Below, piece by piece: positions 1-10,388 of a DNA stretch of 64,000 nucleotides. The stretch lies in contig JAHLKC010000051.1 of the NCBI GenBank assembly GCA_025449115.1, positions 176,988 through 240,987 of the forward strand, given 5' to 3'. The position numbers and the translations under genes are program-made. How positions within the stretch are numbered: the stretch's first letter is position 1; each line of letters begins with the position of its first letter. Below the pieces are notes generated by a model. That model was not told where the DNA came from, made no database searches, and saw nothing but the letters and a program-made list of their open reading frames with translations. The stretch comes from Chytridium lagenaria. Its lineage: Eukaryota > Chytridiomycota > Chytridiomycetes > Chytridiales > Chytridiaceae.

Positions 1-3000
1 CCATCCTTGATGAGTGTTTTCCCGATTCCGATCGAAAAAGAGTTGAACACTTGACTAACGCTTCCGAGCAGGTCGCTGCGCTCCGTGCGCTTTACACTGT
101 TGGTAATCTTGACGGTCAGGCCGGCCAGCAGTGGAACATCAAGTGGGGTCACCTCAGGGTTGGTCCCACTGCTACTATGACCGATATTATCCGCTATATT
201 GATCAGATCCTTGACCTTGTTGATGCTCATCAGAGGATCTATCCTAACGATTCCGATCGCAGGCAGATTCTTGATCTCTTGGTCGCCAAGTTTACTCATA
301 ACTGTCCGGCAGTCCCTGAGTTTACTGGTATTTCCGTTGCCGTCAACGATGGAGGTTCGTCGTCGTTCCTTCCCACTGTCGCTCCTGGCGACAATCCTCC
401 CGAGGACTTCTATGCTCAAGGTGTGAATCGGTTCCGTACCAAGATTCAGACCGCGCTCAAGCAACTCCGCGCCAACGCATCGCTCTCTGAGAACCATGTG
501 TTGCATGCTAGAGCAGCAAAGGCGAAATCTTCTAAGGCTGACGCCAACAAGAAGAAATCGTCGACTCCAAAGGTCTCAAAGCACTGCAAGATCCACGGCG
601 ACTGTATGCACGACGACTCTGAATGCCGCGCCCAGAAGCAGTCCAAGACAGCTGAGGGTGGCGTCAAGAAGAGGAAGACTCATAAGACGCCAACGGCAAG
701 CACCAAGTGCACGGTGTGCCAGAAAGGTCATAAGGCATCTGACTGCCCGACTTTGAAGGCCATACTTGATGAGCAGGCTAAGGCTTACCGAGCCTCCGGC
801 AAAGCATCTGCGGCCTCCGAAGCCATGGATGTCGATAGTGAAGCTGACACTAAGGAGGTTCCGACTTCTTCAAAACAGAAAGCCTCCGGGAAAGCTAATC
901 GCGTGGAGATCCCGCTGACTCAGAATGAGATTTCCTCTATCGTGAGAAAGCATCTTCGTGCAAATGCTGCTATAGTTCCTCGTCAGACTGTTCCGACAGT
1001 TACTTGTGAACTTAACGAGACGATTGTTGAACGCTTCCGAGCTCATTCAGCAGTTCACATCAAACTCGGTGGTCTTGTTGATTCTGGAGCTTCTGCCTGG
1101 ATGTCTCCTATTGCCGATCTGTTCGACAATCTTATCCTCCTAGCTCCAGGTGAGGAAGGCACTGTCCACCTCGCTGATGACCGTTCTGTACCGGTCAAAG
1201 GATATGGAGATGTTATGTACAAGTTCGGCGATCATTTCCGTTTGATCAAACATGTTCTGTACGTCCCTGATCTTACTGAGCCTCTGTGTTCGGTATTGGG
1301 CATGATTGAGGGCACACAAGACTTAGTCGTCTTTTCGGCTGATGAGGTATATCTCTATATCCATCAAGAAGGTCGAACAATCACTATTGGCCGTCGTGTC
1401 GGTGACCTTTATCACCTCCTTACTACAGTAGACACAGCACCAAAGCTAATGGAGATTACGGATGGTGATAATGAGGCTAATCACGTTACATCCGCATTAT
1501 TGGTTCCGACTGATGAAGCAACCCTCCTCGGCGACGAGTGGGATACCTGGTTACGCACCGCTCTTGGAGATGAACCTCTGGTTGAAGGATCCGCTCCTGC
1601 AGACAACCACGACATGGTTTTGGACTCACTTTCCGAAGTAAGTTCATCAAACTCGATTAGTAACGCCCAATCTAATCGTCTTTCTACAGCTGCATTTCTA
1701 GGCAAAAATGCAGACATGACCATAAAGGAAATCGTTATGCTGCATAAGCGATTTGGTCATGTTCATCCACGGATTCTTATCCAAACGATGACTCATGTAG
1801 ATTGCATCACAGTAAATAAAAAGTTATTATCAGACCCGTCTGTTATTTCTTTATTGAATGAGTCTATCCTTGAGAACTGTCTTATCTGTGCCCAAAATAA
1901 GATAGTCCAACGGCCCATAGGTTCTTCATCCCAATCGGTCCGCCGAAAACTCTATAGAATCCATACCGATACTGTACCTTTACCTTGCCAAAATGAAAAA
2001 GGGTTGAAGTACTGGTTACCATTCGTCGACGAAGGTACCCGATGGATTACCATACGCTTTGTTCGCGACAAAGGACAATCTGCTAGCATGACCATTTCGA
2101 CCATAATGCAGTTGGAAAATGAAACCGGACTCCGCGTCGCGGAATTCAGATCTGACACAGGCGAAATTGCTACGTCTACAGACTTCCAGAAGTTCTGCAC
2201 GGAAAAACTTCCGCCGATCACAATCTCACCATCACCACCTTACACTAAGGAGCTCAATGGTTTGGTTGAACGGACTATCAGAAGCCTCAAAGTGATGGCA
2301 TCCTGTATGCTTACTCAGTCCAAGCTTCCTGATATTTTCTACTCTCATGCACTCCTGTATAGCGCCCTTGTTAAGAACACGCTTTGGCACCCTTTTCTGA
2401 AAGGAACACCATATCAGTCGTTTACTGACAAGAAACCCGATTTGACACGTATCAGATCGTTTGGTTGCCTGATCAGCATACACTTGCATCCAGATCAGCG
2501 GCGTGCGCTACATACCCGCGACAAATCCGAACTCGGGTTATTTTTGGGATATGAAGGACAGTCGCTTAAAGTAGTGAAAGCTTACAATTACCGAACGGGT
2601 ACGATACGTCCCTACTATCATGTATACTTTCACGATGGTGTATTCCCCGGAAACAGCCCATCGAAATCAGTCCTTGATGATCTACTATCAACTTATCCTG
2701 TTTCGACATTTTCCTTTGACGAAATACCAATTGAAACAGAAGAGGAAGTCATTCCTGAGGATATTACTTCGGAAGTACTTATCCCAAATGATGATAGTGA
2801 CTCCGAAGAAGAGGACCCGATTCCTTTCGTCACTTTCCCTATAAACTTTGACGATGAAATCACGCTTGTAGTACCTCCCGTTGTACTTGTTGCACCTCCT
2901 GAGGATGCACCACTATCAAGACGAACCAGATCACGTGCACCTGCTCCCGAATGGTCTCGTACTCCTGGCGTTACCTTCCGAGGTGATCCAGGCGACCGAG

Positions 3001-3590
3001 CTGCACGCAGTAAAGTCATCAAACCAAAGATTGTTTTCCCTGAACCGGCTCCGAGTTCGACTCCTCCTCAGAAAATCCCTATGTCACAAGTTCTTCCTTT
3101 ACCTTCATCCGTTGAAGAAGCTATGTCACGGCCAGATGAAGCACCATTTTGGTACGCGGCAATGTTGAAGGAATACAACGAACTTAAGCGACGTGGGACG
3201 TGGGATGAAGTACCTTTTCCGAAAGGTGCTCATCTAATTGATGGAAGATGGGTTTTCGATCATAAGTTCGATCAAGACGGTAACCTTATCCGTTATAAGG
3301 CCCGTTGGGTTGCTCGAGGTTTCAGTCAAATTCCAGGCAAAGAATATACCGAAGTGTTTTCGCCTGTCGCAAACGCTAATACTATTCGGTTTTTCACTTG
3401 CTGGAGTGCGATTCTATGCCTTCTTATCTATCAGATAGATATTACTGGCGCATACCTCTTTGGAACTCTCCACGATCTGAATTATTTGGTGATGCCACAT
3501 GGTTTTGAAAAGTTCGCAGCTGACGGTGCTATGATTGTCTGTCGATTGAATCAGGCCATCTATGGTTTACATCAATCCGGACGAGAATAA
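1..3590 (+). pseudogene. Copia-A copy 1 gag-pol, cut at the window edge and deleted in RT
   Basis: Ty1/Copia polyprotein, open from the window edge in one frame. In order it shows gag; a Cys/His module (CKIHGDCMHDDSEC, about nt 580-630); a zinc knuckle CTVCQKGHKASDC near nt 709-747; an aspartic protease DSGAS at nt 1080; the integrase HHCC region (HKRFGHVH to CLIC) near nt 1743-1893; integrase acidic residues in HTDT, RSDTG and NGLVERT; and the start of reverse transcriptase (QIDITGAYL, YGLHQSGRE). RT stops just before its YVDD motif. The next bases are a Copia-A LTR in the same orientation, so the rest of RT, RNase H and the polypurine tract have been deleted. The amino-acid sequence is almost identical to the copy at 10,445-13,806, which indicates recent copying. 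Confidence 0.93.
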
Positions 3591-4392
3591 CAATTCAATA
3601 AACTCTTACTTTGCGATTCATGATGTTCATCCGTCGAACATGTTCATCCGACTGAACCAGAGAGACGACCTTTACGTCGCACGTTATAGATCTATATTCA
3701 CGTTTGACTCGTATTTAACATGATCACATATCAGCTTTAACGCTGTAGCAAAACTCAACTTGTTATTGCGGTACGCCAAATGACTAAGAGTTGCAGTTTT
3801 GCTACGTTGCGGAATGCCGATAGATCAAGTTAACTCGACGACGAGAATGTATACTATAGATCTCAGCTCCGAGCACGCGTGATTATGTTCCGCACATAAG
3901 GTCTTTACACTTTATCATCTTATCGTCATTACACCCCAGGGTCCCGCACCCTTGGGTCAGCGCGTCAGGGTCCCGCTCCCCAGGGTCCCGCTGCCCAGGG
4001 TCCTGCACCCTGGGGACGTCGCTCCAAGCACCCTGAATCACCTCCCCAGGGTCCTGAACCCTGGGGCGTCTCTCCGGTGTCTACCGCACCCTGGATAGAC
4101 CCTGCGGCAGACCCCCGGGCTCTTACACATGTTTATCATGTGTAAGGACATATGTCAGCATATGTCACAGCCACCGTGAGAAGCAAGAGAAGCTGAGAAG
4201 CGCCACCAAAAGGCGTTATATGGAAACATCCCATCAATTCTCAGCATCTGAGTGAGAAGTGCACTTAAGTTCCCAGAGGACTTTTATTGAAAATGACTAT
4301 AAAAGGGATCACTTTCCCCCTCCAAGTGGAAGTATCAGTTCAATCCTGTACTCTCTGCAATATCTATCGCGCATTCTCTCTAAACGTTAACA
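3588..4392 (+). repeat. Copia-A LTR, first ~20 bp missing
   Basis: It matches the complete minus-strand LTR at 6,917-7,746 and ends in GTTAACA. The start is missing because the truncated pol runs straight into the LTR at the sequence ATAACAATTC. The LTR contains a GC-rich array of CCCAGGGTCC-type palindromic units at about 3,935-4,110 and a TATA-like box (ACTATAAAAGGG) near 4,299. Confidence 0.9.
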
Positions 4393-4716
4393 GATAGAAC
4401 ATGTTAAAACAGCTTATTGCGGCGAATATGAGGCCTGGTACACTCCTTGAAGCGGGATGGAATCTCTTCTTGTAGACCCCTTTCCCCCAGTCACTTTAGA
4501 TCTAGTCTCTAGGCATTTCCCTTCCTTTCCCCCGTTATTATTAACGAGTAGAACCAAAATCACAAAATCTTAAATCCCCGCTGTCACTAAAGGCAGAATA
4601 GGGCTTGACTCTTGATCTAGGAGTACTTCCTAGACTCTAGTCTCATCACCTATTATGTGGTTCTCTACCTCTGTATGCTGGGGCTTAGCAGAGGGGGCCA
4701 TAGAGAGAACTTCACA
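4393..4716 (-). repeat. LTR-like repeat X, copy 1
   Basis: About 325 bp that recurs in opposite orientation at 48,081-48,408. In the orientation chosen here it starts TGTGAAGTTCTCTCTATGG and ends near ACATGTTCTATCT. No coding sequence is visible. The size and the TG start suggest an LTR. It abuts the 3' end of the Copia-A LTR exactly, so it is either an insertion or a recombination junction. Confidence 0.6.
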
Positions 4717-4719
4717 AGA

Positions 4720-4850
4720 TGTTGAACCTCTGTTGTATTGTTATAACAATTCAATAAAATCTTAAATTGCGGCATGTTCATCTCACTGAACCAGAGAGAT
4801 AACCTGTACATCACAAGTGACTAATCTATATGCACTTTCAATTCCTATTA
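4720..4850 (+). repeat. Diverged fragment of a Copia-A-type LTR (5' end)
   Basis: Starts TGTTGAACCTCTGTTGTAT and follows the first ~125 bp of the Copia-A LTR with many substitutions, including the ACCAGAGAGA block. It represents an older or sister subfamily and fades out near 4,850. Confidence 0.65.
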
Positions 4851-5049
4851 ACGTTGTCATAAATCAGCCAAAATGAAAGATTGAAAAGGATTTAAATGAG
4901 TTTGAGATGTGGAGAGCAAGTAAAGTGAGAGTTGATCCGCTTCTCACACCAGCGCTTGTAGGACATTTGGATAATACTCTGACGCAATCTTAAACTTGAG
5001 CACCCCGTCTAAGCTTGTAGGCGCCAACACTGATGATGCAGCAAAACTA

Positions 5050-5130
5050 ATAAAATTCTCTCTATGGCCCCCACTGCTCAGCCTCAAGATACAGAGGTAG
5101 TAAACTACATTGTAGGTGACATCACTAGCG
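5050..5130 (+). repeat. Diverged fragment of repeat X
   Basis: Contains TTCTCTCTATGGCCCCC and a degenerate continuation (ATACAGAGGTAGTAAACTAC) that matches the start of the X copy at 48,081. It is inverted relative to the X copy at 4,393. The sequence between 4,850 and 5,050 shows nothing recognisable. Confidence 0.45.
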
Positions 5131-5309
5131 CTCTGGATGTACTCTAGCGTGAAGAGTGAAGTTGTACACATCCATTAAGGGTACCAAGGATTTGGTGTGC
5201 TGTGGTGATAGTTTTTCTTATAACATGAAAGTGATAAAGAAGGATCAAAAGTTAAGAAAATGACCAAGTTCAGGAATCACACATATGTAGGTTAAAGGGT
5301 GATCAAGGA

Positions 5310-5470
5310 GGGAGTCTATCAGTTTTTTCTCTTACGACCTTCATTTGCAAGACGCTCATCAATGAGCTTCTCTTACCCACTCTTCTTCTTTAAAGAGTTA
5401 TTATTGGTAACAGAATGTGCTATATCCAAGATAGCATCAACAAAAATTCAACCTTTTTAATCTGCATTAG
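5310..5470 (-). repeat. Diverged relative of the chromodomain-integrase flank
   Basis: This stretch aligns by eye, with many substitutions, to 49,830-49,970, the segment upstream of the chromodomain integrase remnant. Shared blocks are CTTCATTTGCAAGA, ATGAGCT and TCCAAGAT. No open frame survives. The surrounding 5,130-5,628 is otherwise featureless. Confidence 0.4.
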
Positions 5471-5628
5471 AACAATGCCTTGACAGAGCAACCATTACAT
5501 TAATCAAATATGTGTACAAATTACATTCTGTGATAGTTCACATAATCCACATATTATTCAGAAAAGCTTCAGAGCTTCTATTCATAACTGTTAAATACAT
5601 GTTGTTCACGGGCTCAAATTAAAACAAG

Positions 5629-6893
5629 TCTGTTTTGAAGAAGTCGGAACCTCTTTAGTGTCAGATTCACTATCGACATCCATGGCTTCGGAGGCCTCGG
5701 ATGCTTTGCCGGAGGCTCGGTAAGCCTCAGCCTGCTCATCAAGTATGGCCTTCAAAGTCGGGCAGTCAGATGCCTTATGACCTTTCTGGCATACTGTGCA
5801 CTTGGTGCTTGCCGTCGGCGTCTTATGAGTCTTCCTCTTCTTGACGCCACCCTCAGCTGTCTTGGACTGCTTTTGGACGCGGCATTCAGAGTCGTCGTGC
5901 ATACAGTCGCCGTGGATCTTGCAGTGCTTTGAGACCTTCGGTGTCAACGACTTCTTCTTGTTGGCGTCAGCCCTAGAAGATTTCCCCTTTGCTGCTCTAG
6001 CATGCAACACATGGTTCTCAGAGAGCGATGCGTTGGAGCGGTGTTGCTTGAGCGCGGTCTGAATCTTGGTACGGAACCAATTCACACCTTGAGCATAGAA
6101 GTCCTTGGGGGATTGTCGTCAGGAGCGACAGTGGGAAGGAACGGGACGAACCTCCATCGTTGATGGCAACGGAAATACCAGTAAACTCAGGGACTGCCGG
6201 ACAGTTGTGAGTAAACTTGGCGACCAAGAGATCAAGAATCTGCCTGCAATCGGAATCGTTAGGATAGATCCTCTGATGAGCATCAACCAGGTCAAGGATC
6301 TGATCAGTATAGCGGACTATATTGGTCATAGTAGCAGTGGGACCAACCCTGAGGTGACCGAACTTGATGTTCCACTGCTGGCCGGCCTGACCGTCAAGAT
6401 TACCAACAGTGTAAAGCGCACGGAGCGCAGCGACCTTCTCGGAAGCGTTAGTCAAGTGTTCAACTCTTTTTCGATCGGAATCGGGAAAACACTCATCAAG
6501 GATGGATTTAGCAATCTCGTTCTGCTTGATGTGCTTCTCTCGACGGAGGAGATCATCCTGGTACCGGTTGCGTTCATGGTTGAACACCGTGTACCGTGCA
6601 TTCCATGAGTTAAGCTCCACCTTGAAGCGTTCCGTCTGAGCGGTGTAGATGGCGACCTCGTCGGGAGCAGCACCAGGAGCGAGAGCATTTACGAGTGCCG
6701 GAGGAGGGCCAGGATCTTGGGTCACAGGAGCGAGAGGAATGGCCGGAACCACAGTGCCAGCGTCGTAGAGATGCTCAACACCTCGAGCATGAGCATAGAT
6801 CTTGACCTTCCGAACTTGCTTGTCGAATTCAACCATAGTGGTGCCAGTGAACTTGGAGGGCCGCAGAGAGGTGGAGGAGGTAGTGTCAGCCAT
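5629..6893 (-). pseudogene. Copia-A gag, 3' truncated and frameshifted
   Basis: The start codon (MADTTSSTSLRPSK) lies just inside the PBS-like sequence that follows the LTR at 6,917-7,746. The protein matches the gag part of copy 3, including the Cys/His module and zinc knuckle. A frameshift near 6,020-6,100 splits it into two frames. Homology to the family ends abruptly in the Ala/Ser-rich linker after the zinc knuckle, at about 5,629, where unrelated sequence begins. Protease and pol are missing on this side. Confidence 0.88.
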
Positions 6894-6916
6894 AATAACA
6901 GTATGTAGCAGTTTTG

Positions 6917-7746
6917 TGTTAACGTTTAGAGAGAATGCGCGATAGATATTGCAGAGAGTACAGGATTGAACTAATACTTCCACTTGGAGGGGGAAAGTGA
7001 TCCCTTTTTATAGTCATTTCAATAAAAGTCCTCTGGGAACTAAAGTGCACTTCTCACTCAGATGCTGAGAATTGATGGGATATTTCCATATAACGCCTTT
7101 TGTTGGCGCTTCTCAGCTTCTCTCGCTTCTCACGGTGGCTGTGACATATGCTGACATATATCCTTACACATGATAAACATGTGTAAGAGCCCGGGGGTCT
7201 GCCACAGGGTCTATCCCAGGGTGCGGTAGACACAAGAGAGACGCCCCAGGGTTCAGGACCCTGGGGGGCTGATTCAGGGTGCTTGGAGCGACGTCCCCAG
7301 GGTGCAGGACCCTACGGAGCGGGACCCTGGGGAGCGGGACCCTAACGCGTTGACCCAAGGGTGCGGGACCCTGGGGTGTAATGACGATAAGATGATAAAG
7401 TGTAAAGACCATATGTGCGGAACATAATCACGCGTGCTCGGAGCTGAGATCTATAGTATACATTCTTGTCGTTGAGTTAACTTGATCTATCGGCATTCTG
7501 CAACGTAGTAAAACTGCAACTCTTAGTCATTTGGCGTACCGCAATAACAAGTTGAGTTTTGCTACAGCGTTAAAGCTGATATGTAATCATGTTAAATACG
7601 AGTCAAACGTGAATATAGATCTATAACGTGCGATGTAAAGGTCGTCTCTCTGGTTCAGTCGGGTGAACATGTTCAACGGATGAACATCGTGAATCGCAAA
7701 GTAAGAGTTTATTGAATTGTTATAACGATACAACAGAGATTCAACA
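6917..7746 (-). repeat. Complete Copia-A LTR
   Basis: About 830 bp, running on the minus strand from TGTTGAATCTCTGTTG to AAACGTTAACA, with the canonical TG...CA ends. It is preceded on its strand by a purine-rich tract (GCGGGGGTG) and followed by a PBS-like CAAAACTGCTACATAC and gag. It therefore acts as the 3' LTR of one pol gene and the 5' LTR of one gag gene. Confidence 0.9.
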
Positions 7747-9743
7747 CACCCCCGCAATTCAAGGAACTATTGCTTTTCGGATGGCAGTGTGGTCAAGTCT
7801 CTGAACTGTCGCATACCAAGGCTGCGGACATGCCGTTGTGTTAAATTTCGAGTCCAAGGTGAACTCTCGTTCAGAGACGAGTGAAAGAGGTTATGTCTAA
7901 TAACATTGATAGGTAGGAGAGGAAGGTATAACTGCAGAGAGAGCAGGATTGAACTGCTCTTCCACTATGTAAAAACACTAGCTTTTATAGCTAAGTTTGA
8001 AGGGAAAGTGATGTGAAAGGATCTGAAGGGTAGTACCGAAAAAGGCAACGAGACTCCTGATGAAAATTTCCTTATCGGGATAGGAATGAAGGAGTATAGA
8101 TCCATTCATATGATGTAAAAACATACATACTGATAGAACGAATTGTCTTTAGAGTGACAAGCTACTATGTGACATCCTATACTACCTATTATACCTTCCC
8201 ACGACCTTAACAATGTTAGAACCCTTAGACAACTAAGTAGAATTCAATTGCAGGCGCGGCAAGGAATGTGAGGGCAGAGGAGTGTAGTGTCCCGTTCTAT
8301 GTGTACGCGTTATGAGAGGATATGAACATCTCTCATCTCTCTAGTTCGACGACGAACTTGTTCTGTGAATGAACAGCAGAATAAACTATGAATGATGAAG
8401 TGTTTCGTTGTATTGGATATGACCAACACGAGAACTTAACACGTTGATGTGCTTCAGTAGGCAAAGACTTTGTTAAGACGTCAGCGACCATGTCTTCTGA
8501 CCAGCAATAGGCGAGTTCGATGCGACGTTAATCAATCTTGTCGTCAACAAATCTGTGTTTCACGTTCATGTGTTTGACACGTTGATGATGCATCGGATTT
8601 TTCGCGATAGCAATGGTTGAGTCGTTATCGTGATATATACGGGATACACCAGGATGTTGGATTAAGGCTTCATCCATGAGACTTTGATACCATATCATCT
8701 CGCGGGTAGCTCCACTGAGCGCAATGAGCTCCGCTACAGAAGATTATTGCGCAACAACCGTTTGCTTCTTGGACTGCCATGAAATGGCGCCGCCACCGAA
8801 TAACACCACGTAACCGGTACGTGACTTAAAGTCATCTTCACATGCGTGACTGGCGTCTGCATAACAAAGAGGTGCTTCTTCAATGTCCAAGATGGCGGTT
8901 CTCCCTTCAGTGAGTTGTGTCATAGAAGACAACCTCGATTTCGAGTATAGTATACCGTAATCATGTGTGTCAAGTAAATAACGTATAACTCGAACTAGTG
9001 CAACAAAGTCCCCAGCATTTGGGTTAGCTTGATACTGCCCTAGTTTACTGACGGTAAATGCCAGATCAGGTCTGATCTTCTGCGCGAGATAGGAAATCTT
9101 TTGCAGGATTGAACGGAATTGATCGCGTTTGTTTTGCGATAACTCAGCTGCTGAATCATCGTGACACCAGTTGATGGTCATAGGAGTGGGTTTTGAGGTG
9201 ATACCCGTATCCCATAACCCACAGGACTCTAATAAATGCTTGATATAGAATCGTTGGCAAATAAACGTTCCTTCAACGGTGTGAATAACTTGGATTTTGG
9301 TCATCCAGTCAATAGGCCCTTTGGTTCTAACTTTGAATCGCTTGTCCACTCGATCAATGAAGGCGTGAATAAAGCTTACATTAACAGTAATGATAATGAA
9401 ATCATCCACAAATGATTACGTGGATAAGAGTATTAGACTCTTTGTCATATTTGACGAAATGACAGACATCAGCTCTATTGCGCGTAAAACCTTCATCTTT
9501 TACAAGCCAAAGACACAGTGTTATGTACCATTCTCGTCCGGATTGATGTAAACCATAGATGGCCTGATTCAATCGACAGACAATCATAGCACCGTCAGCT
9601 GCGAACTTTTCAAAACCATGTGGCATCACCAAATAATTCAGATCGTGGAGAGTTCCAAAGAGGTATGCGCCGGTAATCTGATAGATAAGAAGGCATAGAA
9701 TCGCACTCCAGAAAGTGAAAAACCGAATAGTATTGTACGCCAA
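7747..9743 (-). pseudogene. Copia-A pol 3' half (RT to RNase H), interrupted
   Basis: On the minus strand this runs from RT (QITGAYLFGTL, YGLHQSGREW, then a VDDF catalytic motif near 9,405) into RNase H (CYADASHACEDDF near 8,850) and to the C-terminal ADVLTKSLP block. It ends in SLGMRQF, a stop and the polypurine tract beside the LTR at 7,746. It contains frameshifts near 9,400, in-frame stops near 8,744 and 8,540, and a solo LTR of family B at 7,839-8,441. The open sequence resumes exactly across that insertion. The RT start is lost: at about 9,740 the sequence switches to an LTR of opposite orientation. Confidence 0.88.
7839..8441 (-). repeat. Solo LTR, family B, with 5-bp target duplication
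   Basis: 603 bp bounded by TGTTAAATTTCGAG and GAGAACTTAACA, and flanked by the direct repeat CGTTG at 7,834-7,838 and 8,442-8,446. A TATA-like box and a CAGTTCAATCCTGCTCTCT block resembling the Copia-A leader read on the minus strand, so the LTR points that way. It is inserted in the RNase H C-terminal region of the Copia-A copy. The same LTR recurs at 19,673. Confidence 0.93.
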
Positions 9744-10365
9744 ATGACTAAGAGTTGCAGTTTTGCTACGTTGCGGAATGCCGATAGATCAAGTTAACTC
9801 GACGACGAGAATGTATACTATAGATCTCAGCTCCGAGCACGCGTGATTATGTTCCGCACATAAGGTCTTTACACTTTATCATCTTATCGTCATTACACCC
9901 CAGGGTCCCGCACCCTTGGGTCAGCGCGTCAGGGTCCCGCCCCCAGGGTCCCGCGCCAGGGTCCTGCACCCTGGGGTCCTGCACCCTGGGGACGTCGCTC
10001 CAAGCACCTGAATCACTCCCCAGGGTCCTGAACCCTGGGGCGTCTCTCCGGTGTCTACCGCACCCTGGGATAGACCCTGCGGCAGACCCCCGGGCTCTTA
10101 CACATGTTTATCATGTGTAAGGACATATGTCAGCATATGTCACAGCCACCGTGAGAAGCAAGAGAAGCTGAGAAGCGCCACCAAAAGGCGTTATATGGAA
10201 ACATCCCATCAATTCTCAGCATCTGAGTGAGAAGTGCACTTTAAGTTCCCAAGGACTTTTATTGAAAATGACTATAAAAGGATCACTTTCCCCCTCCAAG
10301 TGGAAGTATCAGTTCAATCCTGTACTCTCTGCAATATCTATCGCGCATTCTTCTAAACGTTAACA
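9735..10365 (+). repeat. Copia-A LTR, 5' ~185 bp missing
   Basis: The sequence enters the LTR at GTACGCCAAATGAC, the same point found at 3,771 in the first LTR, and continues to AAACGTTAACA. The GC-rich palindromic array is present with small differences in unit number. The following 16 bp, CAAAACTGCTACATAC, is the candidate primer-binding segment. The missing 5' end marks an inverted junction with the minus-strand pol on the left. Confidence 0.88.
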
Positions 10366-10388
10366 CAAAACTGCTACATACTGTTATT

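Noticed and set aside
7780..7840. A tRNA-like stretch next to the Copia-A LTR
   Set aside because: It is the C-terminal end of Copia-A pol (SLGMRQF) plus polypurine tract; no cloverleaf can be drawn.
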